From the NCBI RefSeq assembly GCF_900112345.1, contig NZ_FOLB01000010.1, positions 1-64,000 on the forward strand: DNA of 64,000 nt, written 5' to 3'. The notes under the pieces are model-generated. The model was not told the origin of the DNA and ran no database searches. It saw nothing but the letters and a program-made list of their open reading frames with translations. Shown one piece after another: positions 18,360-27,629 of this stretch (its first letter is position 1; every line of letters begins with the position of its first letter). Both the position numbers and the translations under genes were made by a program. Source of the stretch: Nocardioides terrae (GTDB lineage Bacteria; Actinomycetota; Actinomycetes; Propionibacteriales; Nocardioidaceae).

Positions 18360-18982
18360 TGCTCTTGGCCTTCGACACCGCCACCCCCTCCGTGACCGTC
18401 GCGCTCCACGACGGCGCCGACGTGGTCGCCGAGCTCGGCTCCGAGCGCGCGATGAGCCACGGCGAGCAGCTGGCCCCGCTGATCGACCGGGTCCTGCGCG
18501 AGGCCGGCGCCGAGCGGCACGACCTCACCGCCGTCGCGGTCGGCGCGGGGCCCGGACCGTTCACCGGCCTGCGCGTCGGCCTGGTCACCGCCCGCACCCT
18601 CGGCTACGCGTTGGAGGTTCCCGTCTACGCCGTCTGCACCCTCGACGTGCTCGCGGTCGAGGCGCTCGACACCGGCGCCGTCCACGGACCGTTCAGCGTC
18701 GCCACCGACGCTCGCCGCAAGGAGGTCTACCTCGCGACCTACGGCGAGAACGGCGAGCGGCTGACCGGCCCCGTCGTCGCCAAGCCCGCGGCCCTCGCCA
18801 CCGACGGCCCCGTCGTCGGGGAGGGCGCCGTGCTCTACCCGGACGCCTTCCCGAAGCCCGTCGGCCCCACCCGGCCGAGCGCGGGCTGGCTGGCCCGGGC
18901 GGTCGCCGAGGAGCGTGCCGAGCTGCTCGACCCCGAGCCGCTCTACCTGCGCCGCCCCGACGCGGTCGCCAAGCACGGATGA
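18359..18982 (+). CDS. tsaB: tRNA threonylcarbamoyladenosine protein TsaB
   Basis: 207 residues of the ASKHA fold: LLAFDTATPSVTVALHDG, SHGEQLAPLIDRVL, and the TsaB block AVGAGPGPFTGLRVGLVTARTLGYAL, then ATDARRKEVYLATYG. It forms the scaffold that dimerises with TsaD and binds TsaE. ATG 18359 overlaps the tsaE stop by one base (TGATG), showing translational coupling. It is slightly shorter than the E. coli protein, as is common in actinobacteria. Confidence 0.94.
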   Translation: MLLAFDTATPSVTVALHDGADVVAELGSERAMSHGEQLAPLIDRVLREAGAERHDLTAVAVGAGPGPFTGLRVGLVTARTLGYALEVPVYAVCTLDVLAVEALDTGAVHGPFSVATDARRKEVYLATYGENGERLTGPVVAKPAALATDGPVVGEGAVLYPDAFPKPVGPTRPSAGWLARAVAEERAELLDPEPLYLRRPDAVAKHG

Positions 18983-19443
18983 CAACGGTCCGTCCGGCCA
19001 CCCTCGACGACATCCCGGCGGTCGTCCTGCTCGAGCTCGACGGGTTCCCCGGCGACGCCTGGACGGCCGACTACCTGCGCATCGCGGCCGAGGGCGGCAT
19101 GCCGACGGTCCGGCTGCTGGTCGCTGAGTCCGACGGCCCCGACCGCACGGTCGTCGGCCACGCGATCGCCAGCATCGTCTTCGAGGTCGCCGAGCTCCAG
19201 CGGATCGCGGTCGGGCCGGCGTACCGCCGCCGTGGCCATGCGCAAGCGCTCCTCGCCGCGGTCATCGAGCAGGCCACCGCCGAGGGAGCCGAGCGGCTGG
19301 TGCTCGAGGTCCGCGAGACCAACGAGCCCGCGCTCGCCTTCTACGCGAGCGCGGGCTTCGTCGAGATCGACCGGCGGCCCCGCTACTACCGTGACGGGAC
19401 CACCGGCGTCGTGCTTGAGCTGACCCTGGATCAGGGCAGGTAG
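18979..19443 (+). CDS. rimI: RimI-type ribosomal protein N-acetyltransferase
   Basis: 154 residues of GNAT fold with [27 protein letters not shown] as the acetyl-CoA loop and [32 protein letters not shown] at the C-terminus. RimI acetylates the N-terminus of S18 in E. coli and is broader in actinobacteria. It overlaps tsaB as ATGA. Its 3' end overlaps by 13 bases the convergent phosphatase gene that separates it from tsaD. Confidence 0.9.
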   Translation: MTTVRPATLDDIPAVVLLELDGFPGDAWTADYLRIAAEGGMPTVRLLVAESDGPDRTVVGHAIASIVFEVAELQRIAVGPAYRRRGHAQALLAAVIEQATAEGAERLVLEVRETNEPALAFYASAGFVEIDRRPRYYRDGTTGVVLELTLDQGR

Positions 19444-21374
19444 TACGTCGGGTTCGGCAGCTTGTACGTCGAGTCCGCGTACCCGCCGTGCAGGTCGGAG
19501 AACTGGTCGCCCAGGTTGGCCACGATGTCGAGGCCCTTCTGGGTCTCCAGGTACTCCCGCGTACCGGCCTTGTACTCGATGGTCGAGCAGACCTTGTCGT
19601 CGCCGCAGTCGATGTACGACGGCTGCGGCGCGCCGCTCACCCACTTGGTGTAGTAGTTCGCGGCGGTGAACAGAGGCCTGCCCGCGGCGTCGACGTACCC
19701 GACCTTGGTCAGGTTGTCGATCGTGGCCGCCTGCTGGCCGGTGTTCCGGCCGGTGAGGCCGACGATCGTGCAGCCGGCCGCCTGGACCGCCTTGACCACT
19801 GCCGGCATGCCGGGCGTGGCCAGGAACCACTCGTTCTGCACCCAGTCGTTCTGCAGGGTCGGGTTGAAGTTGAACTGCATGCCGGCGTGCGGGGCGGTCG
19901 GGTTGCCGTCCTCCATGTCGTAGGTCCACAGCGTGGTGTCGTCGGCGTCGAAGACGGCGGCCGGCGACCTCGGCACGGTGATCCCGGCGAGGGTCCGCTG
20001 AGCACGGGCCAGCCTCCGCTCGGCCCTGGTCAGGACGCGCTCGGCGGCCGCGAGCCTCCGCTTGGCCGCGCGCTTGGCCCTACCGTGCGACCGCTTCACC
20101 GCGCGCTTCGCCTTGCGGACGTCCCTCGCGGCGTCCCGCACCGCGCGAGCGTCCTCGGTCACGACGGCACGGGCGCCGACGATCGCGGTCTGGGCGGCCG
20201 CGACCTTCGCCGCGCCGCGCTGGCACGCGGTCGTGATCTGCGAGGTCCAGGCGGACTCGAGCGAGGCCAGCTGGCTGATGTAGGGCGAGCTGGTCTTGTC
20301 GGCGATGCCGCCGGTCGCGCCGTAGTAGGCCCGGATCAGCGTCGCGACGTTGCCCTCGTTCGGGATGTTGTCGCCGTCGGTGGTCGTCGCGCCCGTGGAG
20401 CCGTCGGGAGCCATCGTGTAGTGGGTCGGCGGCTTCATGTCGGCGTCGCTCGCCGGGGCTCCCGCGATGTTCGGGCTGCCCAGGTAGTACGTCGGGTTCG
20501 GGACCTTCTGCGTGTCGTCGGCGAAGCCACCCTGGAGGTCGCTCCACTGGTCGCCGACGTTCATCACGATGTCGGCGCCGCCGTCCTCCAGGTGCTGGCG
20601 CGTGAGCGCCTTGTACTGGACGGTCGTGCACTTGGAGAGGGTCGCGGTGGCGACGATCGCGCAGCCGGTGATGTAGCTCGGCTGCGAGGCGTTGTCGGCC
20701 GGCTTCGTGTAGAGGTTGTCGGCGTCGAACAGCGGCCCGTTGGAGTCGGCGTACCCGACCCCGGTGAGGTTGCCGATCGTGTCGTCCTCCTGGCCCGCCG
20801 GCCGGCCCGTGATGCCGTAGATCGCGTAGCCCTCGGCGGCCAGGGTCTTCACCGCGGCGACCATGCCCGGCACCGCCGGCATGAGCTGGTGCGTCACCCA
20901 GTTGCCGTTCAGCGCCGGAGAGTAGTTGTAGTTCATCTCCTCCTCGTTGGCGTAGTCCGAGAGGAGGGTGGAGTCCACGTCGAAGACGACGGCATCCGCT
21001 GCGCCAGGGACGTCGGGGAGCGCGTCGAGGAGACCCTCGGCGACCGCCGTGGTGTTCTTGGCGTACGCCGACGTCGTCAGGTTCGGCAGGTAGGTCGTGG
21101 CCGGAGCCGACGCGTCGAAGGCGTGGGCGGGGTTGTCGCCCTTCGTCGCACCGTAGTAGGCCCGGATCGTCGACTTGACCGAGTCGATGTTCGGGATGGC
21201 GCTGCCGTCGGTCGGCGCGACCACGGTGCCGTCCTGGTGGACGGTGTAGTCGAAGCTGGTCGCGGGGTTGAGCTGACCGGCAGCCTGTGCGGTCGGCGCT
21301 GCGGCGAGCCCGGCGGCCACCAGGGCCGCCGAGGCCGCGACGGTGGTCGCGGCCTTGGTGTGGATGAGTCTCAT
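19431..21374 (-). CDS. Secreted tandem HAD acid phosphatase (two class B/C-like domains)
   Basis: 647 residues. A signal peptide (MRLIHTK, then an Ala-rich core ending near AAPTAQAAG) is followed by two HAD acid-phosphatase-like domains. The first has [24 protein letters not shown] and [14 protein letters not shown]. The second has [25 protein letters not shown] and [14 protein letters not shown]. Between them is a roughly 100-residue Ala/Arg/Lys helical stretch likely to form a coiled coil. Both domains keep the DxDxT nucleophile motif, so both may be active. An internal duplication is likely. It lies backwards between rimI and tsaD. Confidence 0.85.
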   Translation of the reverse strand: MRLIHTKAATTVAASAALVAAGLAAAPTAQAAGQLNPATSFDYTVHQDGTVVAPTDGSAIPNIDSVKSTIRAYYGATKGDNPAHAFDASAPATTYLPNLTTSAYAKNTTAVAEGLLDALPDVPGAADAVVFDVDSTLLSDYANEEEMNYNYSPALNGNWVTHQLMPAVPGMVAAVKTLAAEGYAIYGITGRPAGQEDDTIGNLTGVGYADSNGPLFDADNLYTKPADNASQPSYITGCAIVATATLSKCTTVQYKALTRQHLEDGGADIVMNVGDQWSDLQGGFADDTQKVPNPTYYLGSPNIAGAPASDADMKPPTHYTMAPDGSTGATTTDGDNIPNEGNVATLIRAYYGATGGIADKTSSPYISQLASLESAWTSQITTACQRGAAKVAAAQTAIVGARAVVTEDARAVRDAARDVRKAKRAVKRSHGRAKRAAKRRLAAAERVLTRAERRLARAQRTLAGITVPRSPAAVFDADDTTLWTYDMEDGNPTAPHAGMQFNFNPTLQNDWVQNEWFLATPGMPAVVKAVQAAGCTIVGLTGRNTGQQAATIDNLTKVGYVDAAGRPLFTAANYYTKWVSGAPQPSYIDCGDDKVCSTIEYKAGTREYLETQKGLDIVANLGDQFSDLHGGYADSTYKLPNPTYYLP

Positions 21375-21503
21375 GCTCTCTCCGGAAGAAAGGCGATAGG
21401 AGTTCGGAACCTAATACACCGGCCGTTCTTCCGGGAGTGGCAAACGTTCACCAAGTCGGGAGCGGCCGGCGGTGCCCTCGGAGCGCCACGGCACAATGGC
21501 CGC

Positions 21504-22553
21504 ATGACCGCCGACGAACCGCTTGTCCTCGGGATCGAGACCTCCTGCGACGAGACCGGCGTCGGCATCGTCCGCGGCCACACGCTCCTGGCCGACGCCA
21601 TCGCGAGCAGCGTCGACGAGCACGCCCGCTTCGGCGGTGTCGTGCCCGAGGTCGCCTCTCGCGCGCACCTCGAGGCGATGGTCCCGACCATCGAGCGGGC
21701 CTGCGAGACGGCCGGGATCAGGCCCTACGACGTCGACGCGATCGCGGTCACCAGCGGGCCGGGCCTCGCCGGCGCGCTCCTGGTCGGCGTCGCTGCCGCC
21801 AAGGCGCTCGCCTTCGCGCTCGGCAAGCCGCTGTACGGCGTCAACCACCTGGCCTCGCATGTGGCGGTCGACCAGCTCGAGCACGGGCCGCTGCCCGAGC
21901 CGACGATCGCGATGCTCGTCAGCGGAGGGCACTCCTCGCTGCTGCGGGTCACCGACGTCACCGGCGGGGTGGAGCCGATGGGCGCCACGATCGACGACGC
22001 GGCGGGGGAGGCGTTCGACAAGGTCGCCCGGCTGCTCGGGCTCGGCTTCCCCGGCGGTCCGGTGATCGACCGGGAGGCGCGCTCCGGGTCGTCGGTCGCC
22101 ATCGACTTCCCGCGCGGCCTGACCGCCCGGCACGACCTCGAGCGGCACCGGTTCGACTTCTCGTTCTCCGGCCTCAAGACCGCCGTGGCCCGCTGGGTCG
22201 AGGCGCGGGAGCGCTCGGGTGAGCCGGTGCCGATCGCTGACGTCGCCGCGTCCTTCCAGGAGGCGGTGTGCGACGTCCTCGTCCGCAAGGCGCTCGACGC
22301 CGCGTCCTCCGAGGGGATCGAGGACCTGGTGATCGGCGGCGGTGTCGCGGCCAACTCACGGCTGCGGGTGCTCGCGGAGTCGCGCGCTGCCGACCTCGGC
22401 ATCCGCGTCCGCGTCCCGCGCCCCGGCCTGTGCACCGACAACGGCGCCATGGTCGCCGCACTCGGTGCCGAGATGGTCGCCCGCGGCCGTACGCCGTCCC
22501 CGCTCGACCTGCCCGCCGACTCCTCCCAGCCGATCACCACCGTCCTCGTCTGA
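21504..22553 (+). CDS. tsaD: tRNA N6-adenosine threonylcarbamoyltransferase TsaD
   Basis: 349 residues. The ASKHA enzyme transfers the threonylcarbamoyl group to A37. It starts [17 protein letters not shown] and contains [31 protein letters not shown], the metal-binding His pair in [38 protein letters not shown], and [15 protein letters not shown] 21504 lies 129 bases from the divergent phosphatase start. It is therefore cut off from rimI and probably has its own promoter here. Confidence 0.95.
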   Translation: MTADEPLVLGIETSCDETGVGIVRGHTLLADAIASSVDEHARFGGVVPEVASRAHLEAMVPTIERACETAGIRPYDVDAIAVTSGPGLAGALLVGVAAAKALAFALGKPLYGVNHLASHVAVDQLEHGPLPEPTIAMLVSGGHSSLLRVTDVTGGVEPMGATIDDAAGEAFDKVARLLGLGFPGGPVIDREARSGSSVAIDFPRGLTARHDLERHRFDFSFSGLKTAVARWVEARERSGEPVPIADVAASFQEAVCDVLVRKALDAASSEGIEDLVIGGGVAANSRLRVLAESRAADLGIRVRVPRPGLCTDNGAMVAALGAEMVARGRTPSPLDLPADSSQPITTVLV

Positions 22554-22558
22554 GGCGG

Positions 22559-24676
22559 TCAGACCTCGGACATCTCCGTCGGGGCCTTCTCGTCACCGTG
22601 GCCCGGCCACCAGGCGGCGTGGCCGATGATCGCGGTGAGCGCCGGCGTGAAGAACATCGCCATGACGAAGGCGGCGACGGCGATGCCGAACGAGATCGCG
22701 AAGCCCATCGACGTCAGCAGGGAGTTGCCGGCCAGCATCAGCGAGGCGAACGTTCCGGCCAGGATGAGACCGGCCGCGCCGACGGTCGGTCCGGCATGGC
22801 GGACCGCCAGGGCCGCAGCCTCACGCGGTGGTCGGCCCTCGCGCGCCTCCTCCCGCAGTCGGGCGATCATCAAGATGTTGTAGTCGGTGCCGAGCGCGAC
22901 CACGAACAGGTAGATGTAGATCGGCAGCAGGAAGATCAGCCCTGTGTCCCCGGCGATGTGCTGGAAGACGATCACCGAGGCGCCGAGCGTCGCGGCGAAG
23001 CCGAGGCCGACGGAGACCATGAGGTACCACGGCGCGACCAGCGACCTCAGCAGCAGCCCGAGGATGAGCAGGATGATGACCGCCGCGACGGGGAAGACGA
23101 CGGCGTAGTCCCGGTTCATCGCGGCCTTGAAGTCGACGAAGACGGAGGTGATGCCGCCGACGTAGGCCGTGGCCCCGTCGGGTGCGGCGTCGTGGACGGC
23201 CGGCCGGATGACGTCGCGGACAGCGACGAGCGCGGTGTCGGAGGCCGGGTCGTGGTCCAGCACGGTCATCACGACGGCGGTCGACGGGTCGGCCGGTGAG
23301 ATCTGGCCGCTGATCACCTGGGCGATGCCGTCGACGTTCTTCAGCGAGTCGGCGAAGGAGTCGACGGCGGCCTGGGAGAGGTCACCCTTCGACTTGAGCA
23401 CGACGGGCGTGGGCTGCGTCGCGCCGGCGGAGAACCCGCCGTCCTCCAGGGTCTTGGTGGCCGTGGCGGACTCGACGTCTGACGCCGAGCTCGACGCCCC
23501 GAGGTCGAAGGTGGGGTTGAAGCCGAGGGCGAAGACGGCGAGGACGGCGAGCAGGCCGCCCGACGCGATCGCGTAGCGGACGGGGTTCTTCCCCAGTGAG
23601 GTGCCGATCCTGGCGAAGCGGCTGCCGGTCGACGGGCGCTTCCACTTCTTGGAGGGCCAGAAGAGCGCCCGGCCGAGGACGGTGACGACGGCCGGGACGA
23701 GCGTCAGCGCGGCGATCACGGTGACCGCGACGGCGATCGCCAGCGACGGGCCGATCGAGCGGAAGATGCCGAGCGTCGAGAGGACCAGCGTCATGAAAGC
23801 GACGAAGACGGCCGCCCCGGCGGAGGCGATCGCCTCGCCGGCCCGCTCGATGGCGTGCGCCACGGCGTTGCGGTGCTCGTCGCCGTCGCGCATCCGCTCC
23901 CGGTAGCGGAACAGGAAGAAGAGGATGTAGTCCGTGCCGATGCCGAAGAGGACCACGATCAGGATGACGCTCGTCGAGGGGTCCTTCTGCAGGCCGAAGA
24001 GCTTGGCCGCGGTGTCGATGAGACCGTTCGCGACGGGCGTCAGGAAGAAGCCGATGATGAAGATCGGGAGCAGTGTGATGATGACGCTGCGGAAGATCAG
24101 GGCGAGCAGCACGATGATGAGCAGGATGGTCGCGAGGCCGACGATCGCCTCGGCGTTGCTGCCCGACTCCGACTGGTCGTAGGTCTGCGGCAGCGATCCG
24201 GTGGTCTGGGCCCGCAGGCCCGTCCCCTTGGTCGCGTCCTTCAGTCCGTCACGCAGGTCCTTGACCTGGTTGTAGTCCTCCGGGTCCTGCCCGGTGACGC
24301 CCTTGGCGAGGGTGAGGTTGGCGATCGCGACCTGGTTGGTCGGCGACACCTGCGGGTCCTGCGCTCCGGTGAAGACCTTGGGCAGGTCGAGACCGGTCAC
24401 GATCTCGCCGACCTTCGACACGTCCGCCTGGGTGAGCTTCGACCCGTCGGTGCGGTCGAAGACCACCGTGGCGCCCGAGTCCTGCTGCTGCGGAAAGGCG
24501 TCGGTGATCAGGGACGTGGCCTTGATCGACTCGTACTTGTCGGGCAGGAAGTCGGCCTGGTCCGTCGTCGCCTCGACCTTCGGGTGGAAGGCCACCACGA
24601 CGACGGCGAGCACGATCCACGCGGCGATCACGAACCAGGGACGACGAGAGGCCAGGCGGCCCAGCGCAGCGAACAT
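22559..24676 (-). CDS. MMPL/RND-family exporter
   Basis: 705 residues with the RND layout of two halves, each with one N-terminal membrane helix, a large extracytoplasmic loop and five further helices. The proton-relay region reads FGIGTDYILFFLFRYRERMRDG in the first half and VALGTDYNILMIARLREEAREG in the second. The first helix is WFVIAAWIVLAVVVVAF. ATG 24676 is used; an upstream ATG (24715) would add 13 non-hydrophobic residues. Relatives export lipids or drugs. It converges with tsaD, 5 bases apart. Confidence 0.9.
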   Translation of the reverse strand: MFAALGRLASRRPWFVIAAWIVLAVVVVAFHPKVEATTDQADFLPDKYESIKATSLITDAFPQQQDSGATVVFDRTDGSKLTQADVSKVGEIVTGLDLPKVFTGAQDPQVSPTNQVAIANLTLAKGVTGQDPEDYNQVKDLRDGLKDATKGTGLRAQTTGSLPQTYDQSESGSNAEAIVGLATILLIIVLLALIFRSVIITLLPIFIIGFFLTPVANGLIDTAAKLFGLQKDPSTSVILIVVLFGIGTDYILFFLFRYRERMRDGDEHRNAVAHAIERAGEAIASAGAAVFVAFMTLVLSTLGIFRSIGPSLAIAVAVTVIAALTLVPAVVTVLGRALFWPSKKWKRPSTGSRFARIGTSLGKNPVRYAIASGGLLAVLAVFALGFNPTFDLGASSSASDVESATATKTLEDGGFSAGATQPTPVVLKSKGDLSQAAVDSFADSLKNVDGIAQVISGQISPADPSTAVVMTVLDHDPASDTALVAVRDVIRPAVHDAAPDGATAYVGGITSVFVDFKAAMNRDYAVVFPVAAVIILLILGLLLRSLVAPWYLMVSVGLGFAATLGASVIVFQHIAGDTGLIFLLPIYIYLFVVALGTDYNILMIARLREEAREGRPPREAAALAVRHAGPTVGAAGLILAGTFASLMLAGNSLLTSMGFAISFGIAVAAFVMAMFFTPALTAIIGHAAWWPGHGDEKAPTEMSEV

Positions 24677-24743
24677 GGGCAAGAACCTAGCGGCTGCGCC
24701 GGGCCGGCCCCGCACCGTTGAGAGAGGTCCGGACGAACATCAC

Positions 24744-24766
24744 GTGACACCCCTGACAGATGTCAC
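24744..24766. promoter_or_regulatory. Nested inverted repeat upstream of the MMPL exporter gene
   Basis: GTGACA-N11-TGTCAC spans the site, and inside it TGACA-GA-TGTCA (24754-24765) is another near-perfect palindrome. The site lies 68 bases before the exporter start. Such symmetry is usual for TetR-type repressors of exporters, but no regulator gene is adjacent. Confidence 0.45.
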
Positions 24767-24799
24767 TGACGCGGCGTCAGGGTCCCGGCCGGGTCCGGG

Positions 24800-26005
24800 T
24801 CACTGGGTCCCGAAGACGTACGCCGGCTGCTCGCCGCCGCCCTTCTGCGCCGTGCCGCGGCCGACCGTGAAGCCGTCGCCGGAGAGCCGGACCAGCGACC
24901 ACTCGCCGCTGCCGCGGTCGTAGAGGTCGGCGAGCAGCTCGTCGCCGTCCCAGGTCCAGCTCCCGAAGTAGCCGTTCTCGGGTGCCACGAAGGCCGCGAC
25001 GGGCAGCAGGTCGGCCGCCGTACGGATCCAGATCGTGCTGGTGGCGGTGGCGGAGTCCCAGTCGGTGCTTCCCGGGATCCGGTGCTCGCGGTCGCCGACC
25101 AGCGCGACGTAGCGGCCGTTCGGGCTGAACGAGTTGACCCCTGCCCAGTCCACCGTCCAGCGGGTCGCACCGTCGGGGTCGCGCGCCTCCCAGGTGCCGT
25201 CGCTGCGGCCGTAGGCGACGAGCCCCGTCGGCACGGACGTCACCGCCGTGGCCGGGGAGGGCACGGACTCGATCGTGTCGGTGGCCAGGTGGACGACCTC
25301 GACGCCGTCGGCGCCCTGGACGACCACGTCCCCGTTGGGCATGACGCCGTAGATCTGCGACCACTCCAGGCCGGTCCCGAGGTCGACGACGTGGTCGCCG
25401 GCGGTCAGGGTCGTCCGGGTGTTGTGCTGGGTGAGGGTGACGATCTCGCCACGCGGCCCGACTGCCAGGCCGCGCTCGAAGGTAGGCACGGGCTGGCCCA
25501 CCCGCTGGCCGGCGTCGGTGACGCGCACCAGGTCGGCGTGGGCCTCGTCGAGGACGACGACGACCCAGTCGCCGGACGCCTCGTCACGCACGAAGGTGGC
25601 CGGGCGGTCGGGGAAGGGGGTGACCGAGCCGTCGCTGTCGATGATCTGCCCGTCGGACCAGTAGGGCACCCGCGGCTCGGCACCGGAGGTCTGGTCGGCC
25701 GGGACGGCGAGCTTCACCGCGAAGACCGGCCCGACGGCGTTCGCGTCCTGGGCCGTCGGCGTTGCGCTCGGTGTGGCGTCCGCGGTCTGGCTGGCCGGCG
25801 GCACGCTGTCGTTGCCGGAGTCCGACGGCGCGATCGCCACGCCGAGGCCGGCGATGGCGGCGACCGCGGCGGCGGTGCCGAGCACCGCTGTCGTCGTACG
25901 ACGCCGCCGGATCTGCTTCGCCCGGCCGCGGACCTGCTCGAGGGAGAGGGGGGTGGGTGCCGAGGCGTCGGCGACGCGGGTCAGGGCGTCCTTGAAGTCG
26001 TTCAT
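24800..26005 (-). CDS. Membrane-anchored partner of the ECF sigma factor (anti-sigma-like, propeller ectodomain)
   Basis: 401 residues: a short cytoplasmic part (1-40, MNDFKDALTRVADASAPTPLSLEQVRGRAKQIRRRR), one membrane helix (about 41-63, TTAVLGTAAAVAAIAGLGVAIA), a Thr/Ala/Pro linker, then an extracytoplasmic domain rich in blades with NGRYVALVGD-like repeats, suggestive of a beta-propeller. Its start overlaps the sigma gene stop as ATGA. The cytoplasmic part resembles actinobacterial anti-sigma tails, but no zinc-binding HxxxCxxC motif is present. Role in sensing is inferred from context. Confidence 0.75.
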   Translation of the reverse strand: MNDFKDALTRVADASAPTPLSLEQVRGRAKQIRRRRTTTAVLGTAAAVAAIAGLGVAIAPSDSGNDSVPPASQTADATPSATPTAQDANAVGPVFAVKLAVPADQTSGAEPRVPYWSDGQIIDSDGSVTPFPDRPATFVRDEASGDWVVVVLDEAHADLVRVTDAGQRVGQPVPTFERGLAVGPRGEIVTLTQHNTRTTLTAGDHVVDLGTGLEWSQIYGVMPNGDVVVQGADGVEVVHLATDTIESVPSPATAVTSVPTGLVAYGRSDGTWEARDPDGATRWTVDWAGVNSFSPNGRYVALVGDREHRIPGSTDWDSATATSTIWIRTAADLLPVAAFVAPENGYFGSWTWDGDELLADLYDRGSGEWSLVRLSGDGFTVGRGTAQKGGGEQPAYVFGTQ

Positions 26006-26514
26006 CGCTCCTCCAGCCCGGAGGCGAGGTCGGGGTGAGTGGCACGGAGCGTCGCGAGGGCGCGTGACGCCTGGGACTTGACCGTCCCGGTGGAGATGCC
26101 GAGGACGTCGGCGATCTCCGCCTCGCTCAGCTCCTCGTAGTAGCGCAGCACGACGACCGCCCGCTGGCGCGTCGGCAGCGAGGTGACCGCGCGCCACACC
26201 GCGTCGGCCCGTCCGTCGTCGTAGGTCTCCTCGCGGCTGCGCTCGGGCAGCACGTCGGCGACGACCTCGCGCCGGCGCCACGGGCGCCGCCACAGCGACG
26301 TGGTCTCGTTCGCGATGATCCGGCGGACGTAGCCGTCGACGGAGTCGCGCTCGCGGACCTTGTCCCACGAGAGGTAGAGCTTCGCGAGCGCGGTGGCGAC
26401 GACGTCCTCGGCGATGTGCCGGTCGCCGGTCAGCAGGAAGGCCGTACGGAGCAGGGCGGGCTGCCGGGCTTGCATGTAGGCCGCGAAGTCGGCATCGCGG
26501 GTCCGGTCGGCCAT
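26002..26514 (-). CDS. SigE-family ECF RNA polymerase sigma factor
   Basis: 170 residues. Region 2 reads ADFAAYMQARQPALLRTAFLLTGDRHIAEDVVATALAKLYLSWDKV, and region 4 reads SLPTRQRAVVVLRYYEELSEAEIADVLGISTGTVKSQASRALATLR. This is the layout of the short actinobacterial SigE-type (TIGR02983-like) sigma factors. GGAGG before ATG 26514 supports this start. ATG 26559 also has a good RBS and would add 15 residues. A fitting ECF promoter lies upstream, so self-activation is likely. Confidence 0.88.
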   Translation of the reverse strand: MADRTRDADFAAYMQARQPALLRTAFLLTGDRHIAEDVVATALAKLYLSWDKVRERDSVDGYVRRIIANETTSLWRRPWRRREVVADVLPERSREETYDDGRADAVWRAVTSLPTRQRAVVVLRYYEELSEAEIADVLGISTGTVKSQASRALATLRATHPDLASGLEER

Positions 26515-26632
26515 GCCACCTCCTCGGTCCACGCCAGGCGCGAGTGCTGTCGGGTCCATCCTGTCCTCCTCGCGCCCGGTCGTGCCGGTCGAGCTCGTCG
26601 GGGCCCGGTGTGTTCGGGCCTGTCACGAGGAG

Positions 26633-26658
26633 GACGCGATCCGGTCCGTCAGGGTTGC
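26633..26658 (-). promoter_or_regulatory. ECF-type promoter GCAACC-N16-CGTC
   Basis: On the minus strand GCAACC (26658-26653) is followed after exactly 16 bases by CGTC (26636-26633). This is the classic pattern for SigE-like ECF sigma factors in actinobacteria. It sits between the upstream membrane protein gene and the sigma gene, giving a leader of roughly 70-110 bases depending on which start is used. Confidence 0.65.
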
Positions 26659-26665
26659 ATCGCGG

Positions 26666-27607
26666 CTAGGGCAGCACCAGCGCGGCACGCCCCGGGTCCT
26701 TGCCGCCGCCGGCGAGGAACAGGTCGTCGAAGGCGCCGTCGACGGCATCCATCCGGGACAGCCGGGACTCCCGCGTGGTGGCGTCGTAGCTGACCACGAG
26801 CAGCGCGCCGTCGCTCTCCCAAGCCACGTCGAGGACCCGGCCGATGCGTACGTCCAGGACCGGCGAGGCGTGCCGCAGGCCGATCCGCACCCGGCGCGGG
26901 TACACCTCAGCGACGTAGCGGCCGTCCGGGCTGACCAGATCGCCGTCCTCGTCGCACGACCGCCAGGGCTCGCGTGGCTCCGTCGACGACTCCCACCCGC
27001 GGCACGCGGGCGAGAGGAGGCGGCCGTCGGTCGTCCGGGCCGGCCCGGGGTCGTCGGCCTCGAGCTCCATGACCGGGCCGTCGGGCGTGCGCCAGGCGAC
27101 GGCCGTCCCGTCCCGCCGTCGCGCCAGGTCGCCCTCGATGGGGTACGTCGACCGCGGACCGCGCGTGCCGACGACCGTGACGCTGCCGTCCCCGACCAGC
27201 ACCACGCGACCGTCGGTGAGGCGGGCGAGGTCGTGCCACCGACCGTCCGGCAGTGCCCGCTGCCGGCCGTCGACGTCATGGAGGATGCCGTTGCGGATGT
27301 AGGGCAGGCCCGGCGCCGCCGGCGTACCGCCGTCGAGCTCCTCGAGCGAGCCGACGTAGGGCGTGCTCGAGGGGCTCGGCGGCGTGGAGGCCGCCGTCGA
27401 CCGGCGTGGCGTGGCCGGCGGGTCGTCGAGGGCGCCGTGGGCGACCGCCCAGCCACCGGCGGCGAGGAGTGCGACCGCGATCAGCAGCGCCGTGCCGCGT
27501 CGGCCCAGGCGGGCGGTCAGCCGGCCGGCCAGTCGGGCGGCCAGTCGGGTGAGGGGACCGTTCGGCCGCCGCGGTGGGCCGCCGAGGTCCAGCTGCTCCT
27601 CGCTCAC
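26666..27607 (-). CDS. Single-pass membrane protein with propeller-like ectodomain, unknown function
   Basis: 313 residues. A basic cytoplasmic N-terminus (RLAARLAGRLTARLGRRG) leads into one helix (ALLIAVALLAAGGWAVAHGAL, about 40-60). A Pro/Ser/Thr linker follows, then an extracytoplasmic part with repeated strands such as LPDGRWHDLARLTDGRVVLVGDGSVTVVG and LVSPDGRYVAEVYP. It resembles the sigma partner next door in layout, without clear sequence similarity. It starts at GTG 27607, 22 bases after the methyltransferase, so the two are probably co-transcribed. No family recognised. Confidence 0.65.
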   Translation of the reverse strand: MSEEQLDLGGPPRRPNGPLTRLAARLAGRLTARLGRRGTALLIAVALLAAGGWAVAHGALDDPPATPRRSTAASTPPSPSSTPYVGSLEELDGGTPAAPGLPYIRNGILHDVDGRQRALPDGRWHDLARLTDGRVVLVGDGSVTVVGTRGPRSTYPIEGDLARRRDGTAVAWRTPDGPVMELEADDPGPARTTDGRLLSPACRGWESSTEPREPWRSCDEDGDLVSPDGRYVAEVYPRRVRIGLRHASPVLDVRIGRVLDVAWESDGALLVVSYDATTRESRLSRMDAVDGAFDDLFLAGGGKDPGRAALVLP

Positions 27608-27629
27608 GTCCGTGTGCTCCGGACCGACG

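Noticed and set aside
19488-22553. A single 1021-codon open frame running through the phosphatase region into tsaD
   Set aside because: Only the part from 21504 is TsaD; the rest is antisense to the phosphatase gene, Val/Gly/Arg-rich and without domains, as expected from GC-rich DNA.
24800-26626. One 608-residue protein joining sigma and partner regions
   Set aside because: Its first third is the sigma gene read in the wrong frame; the ATGA junction and both protein families fit two genes.
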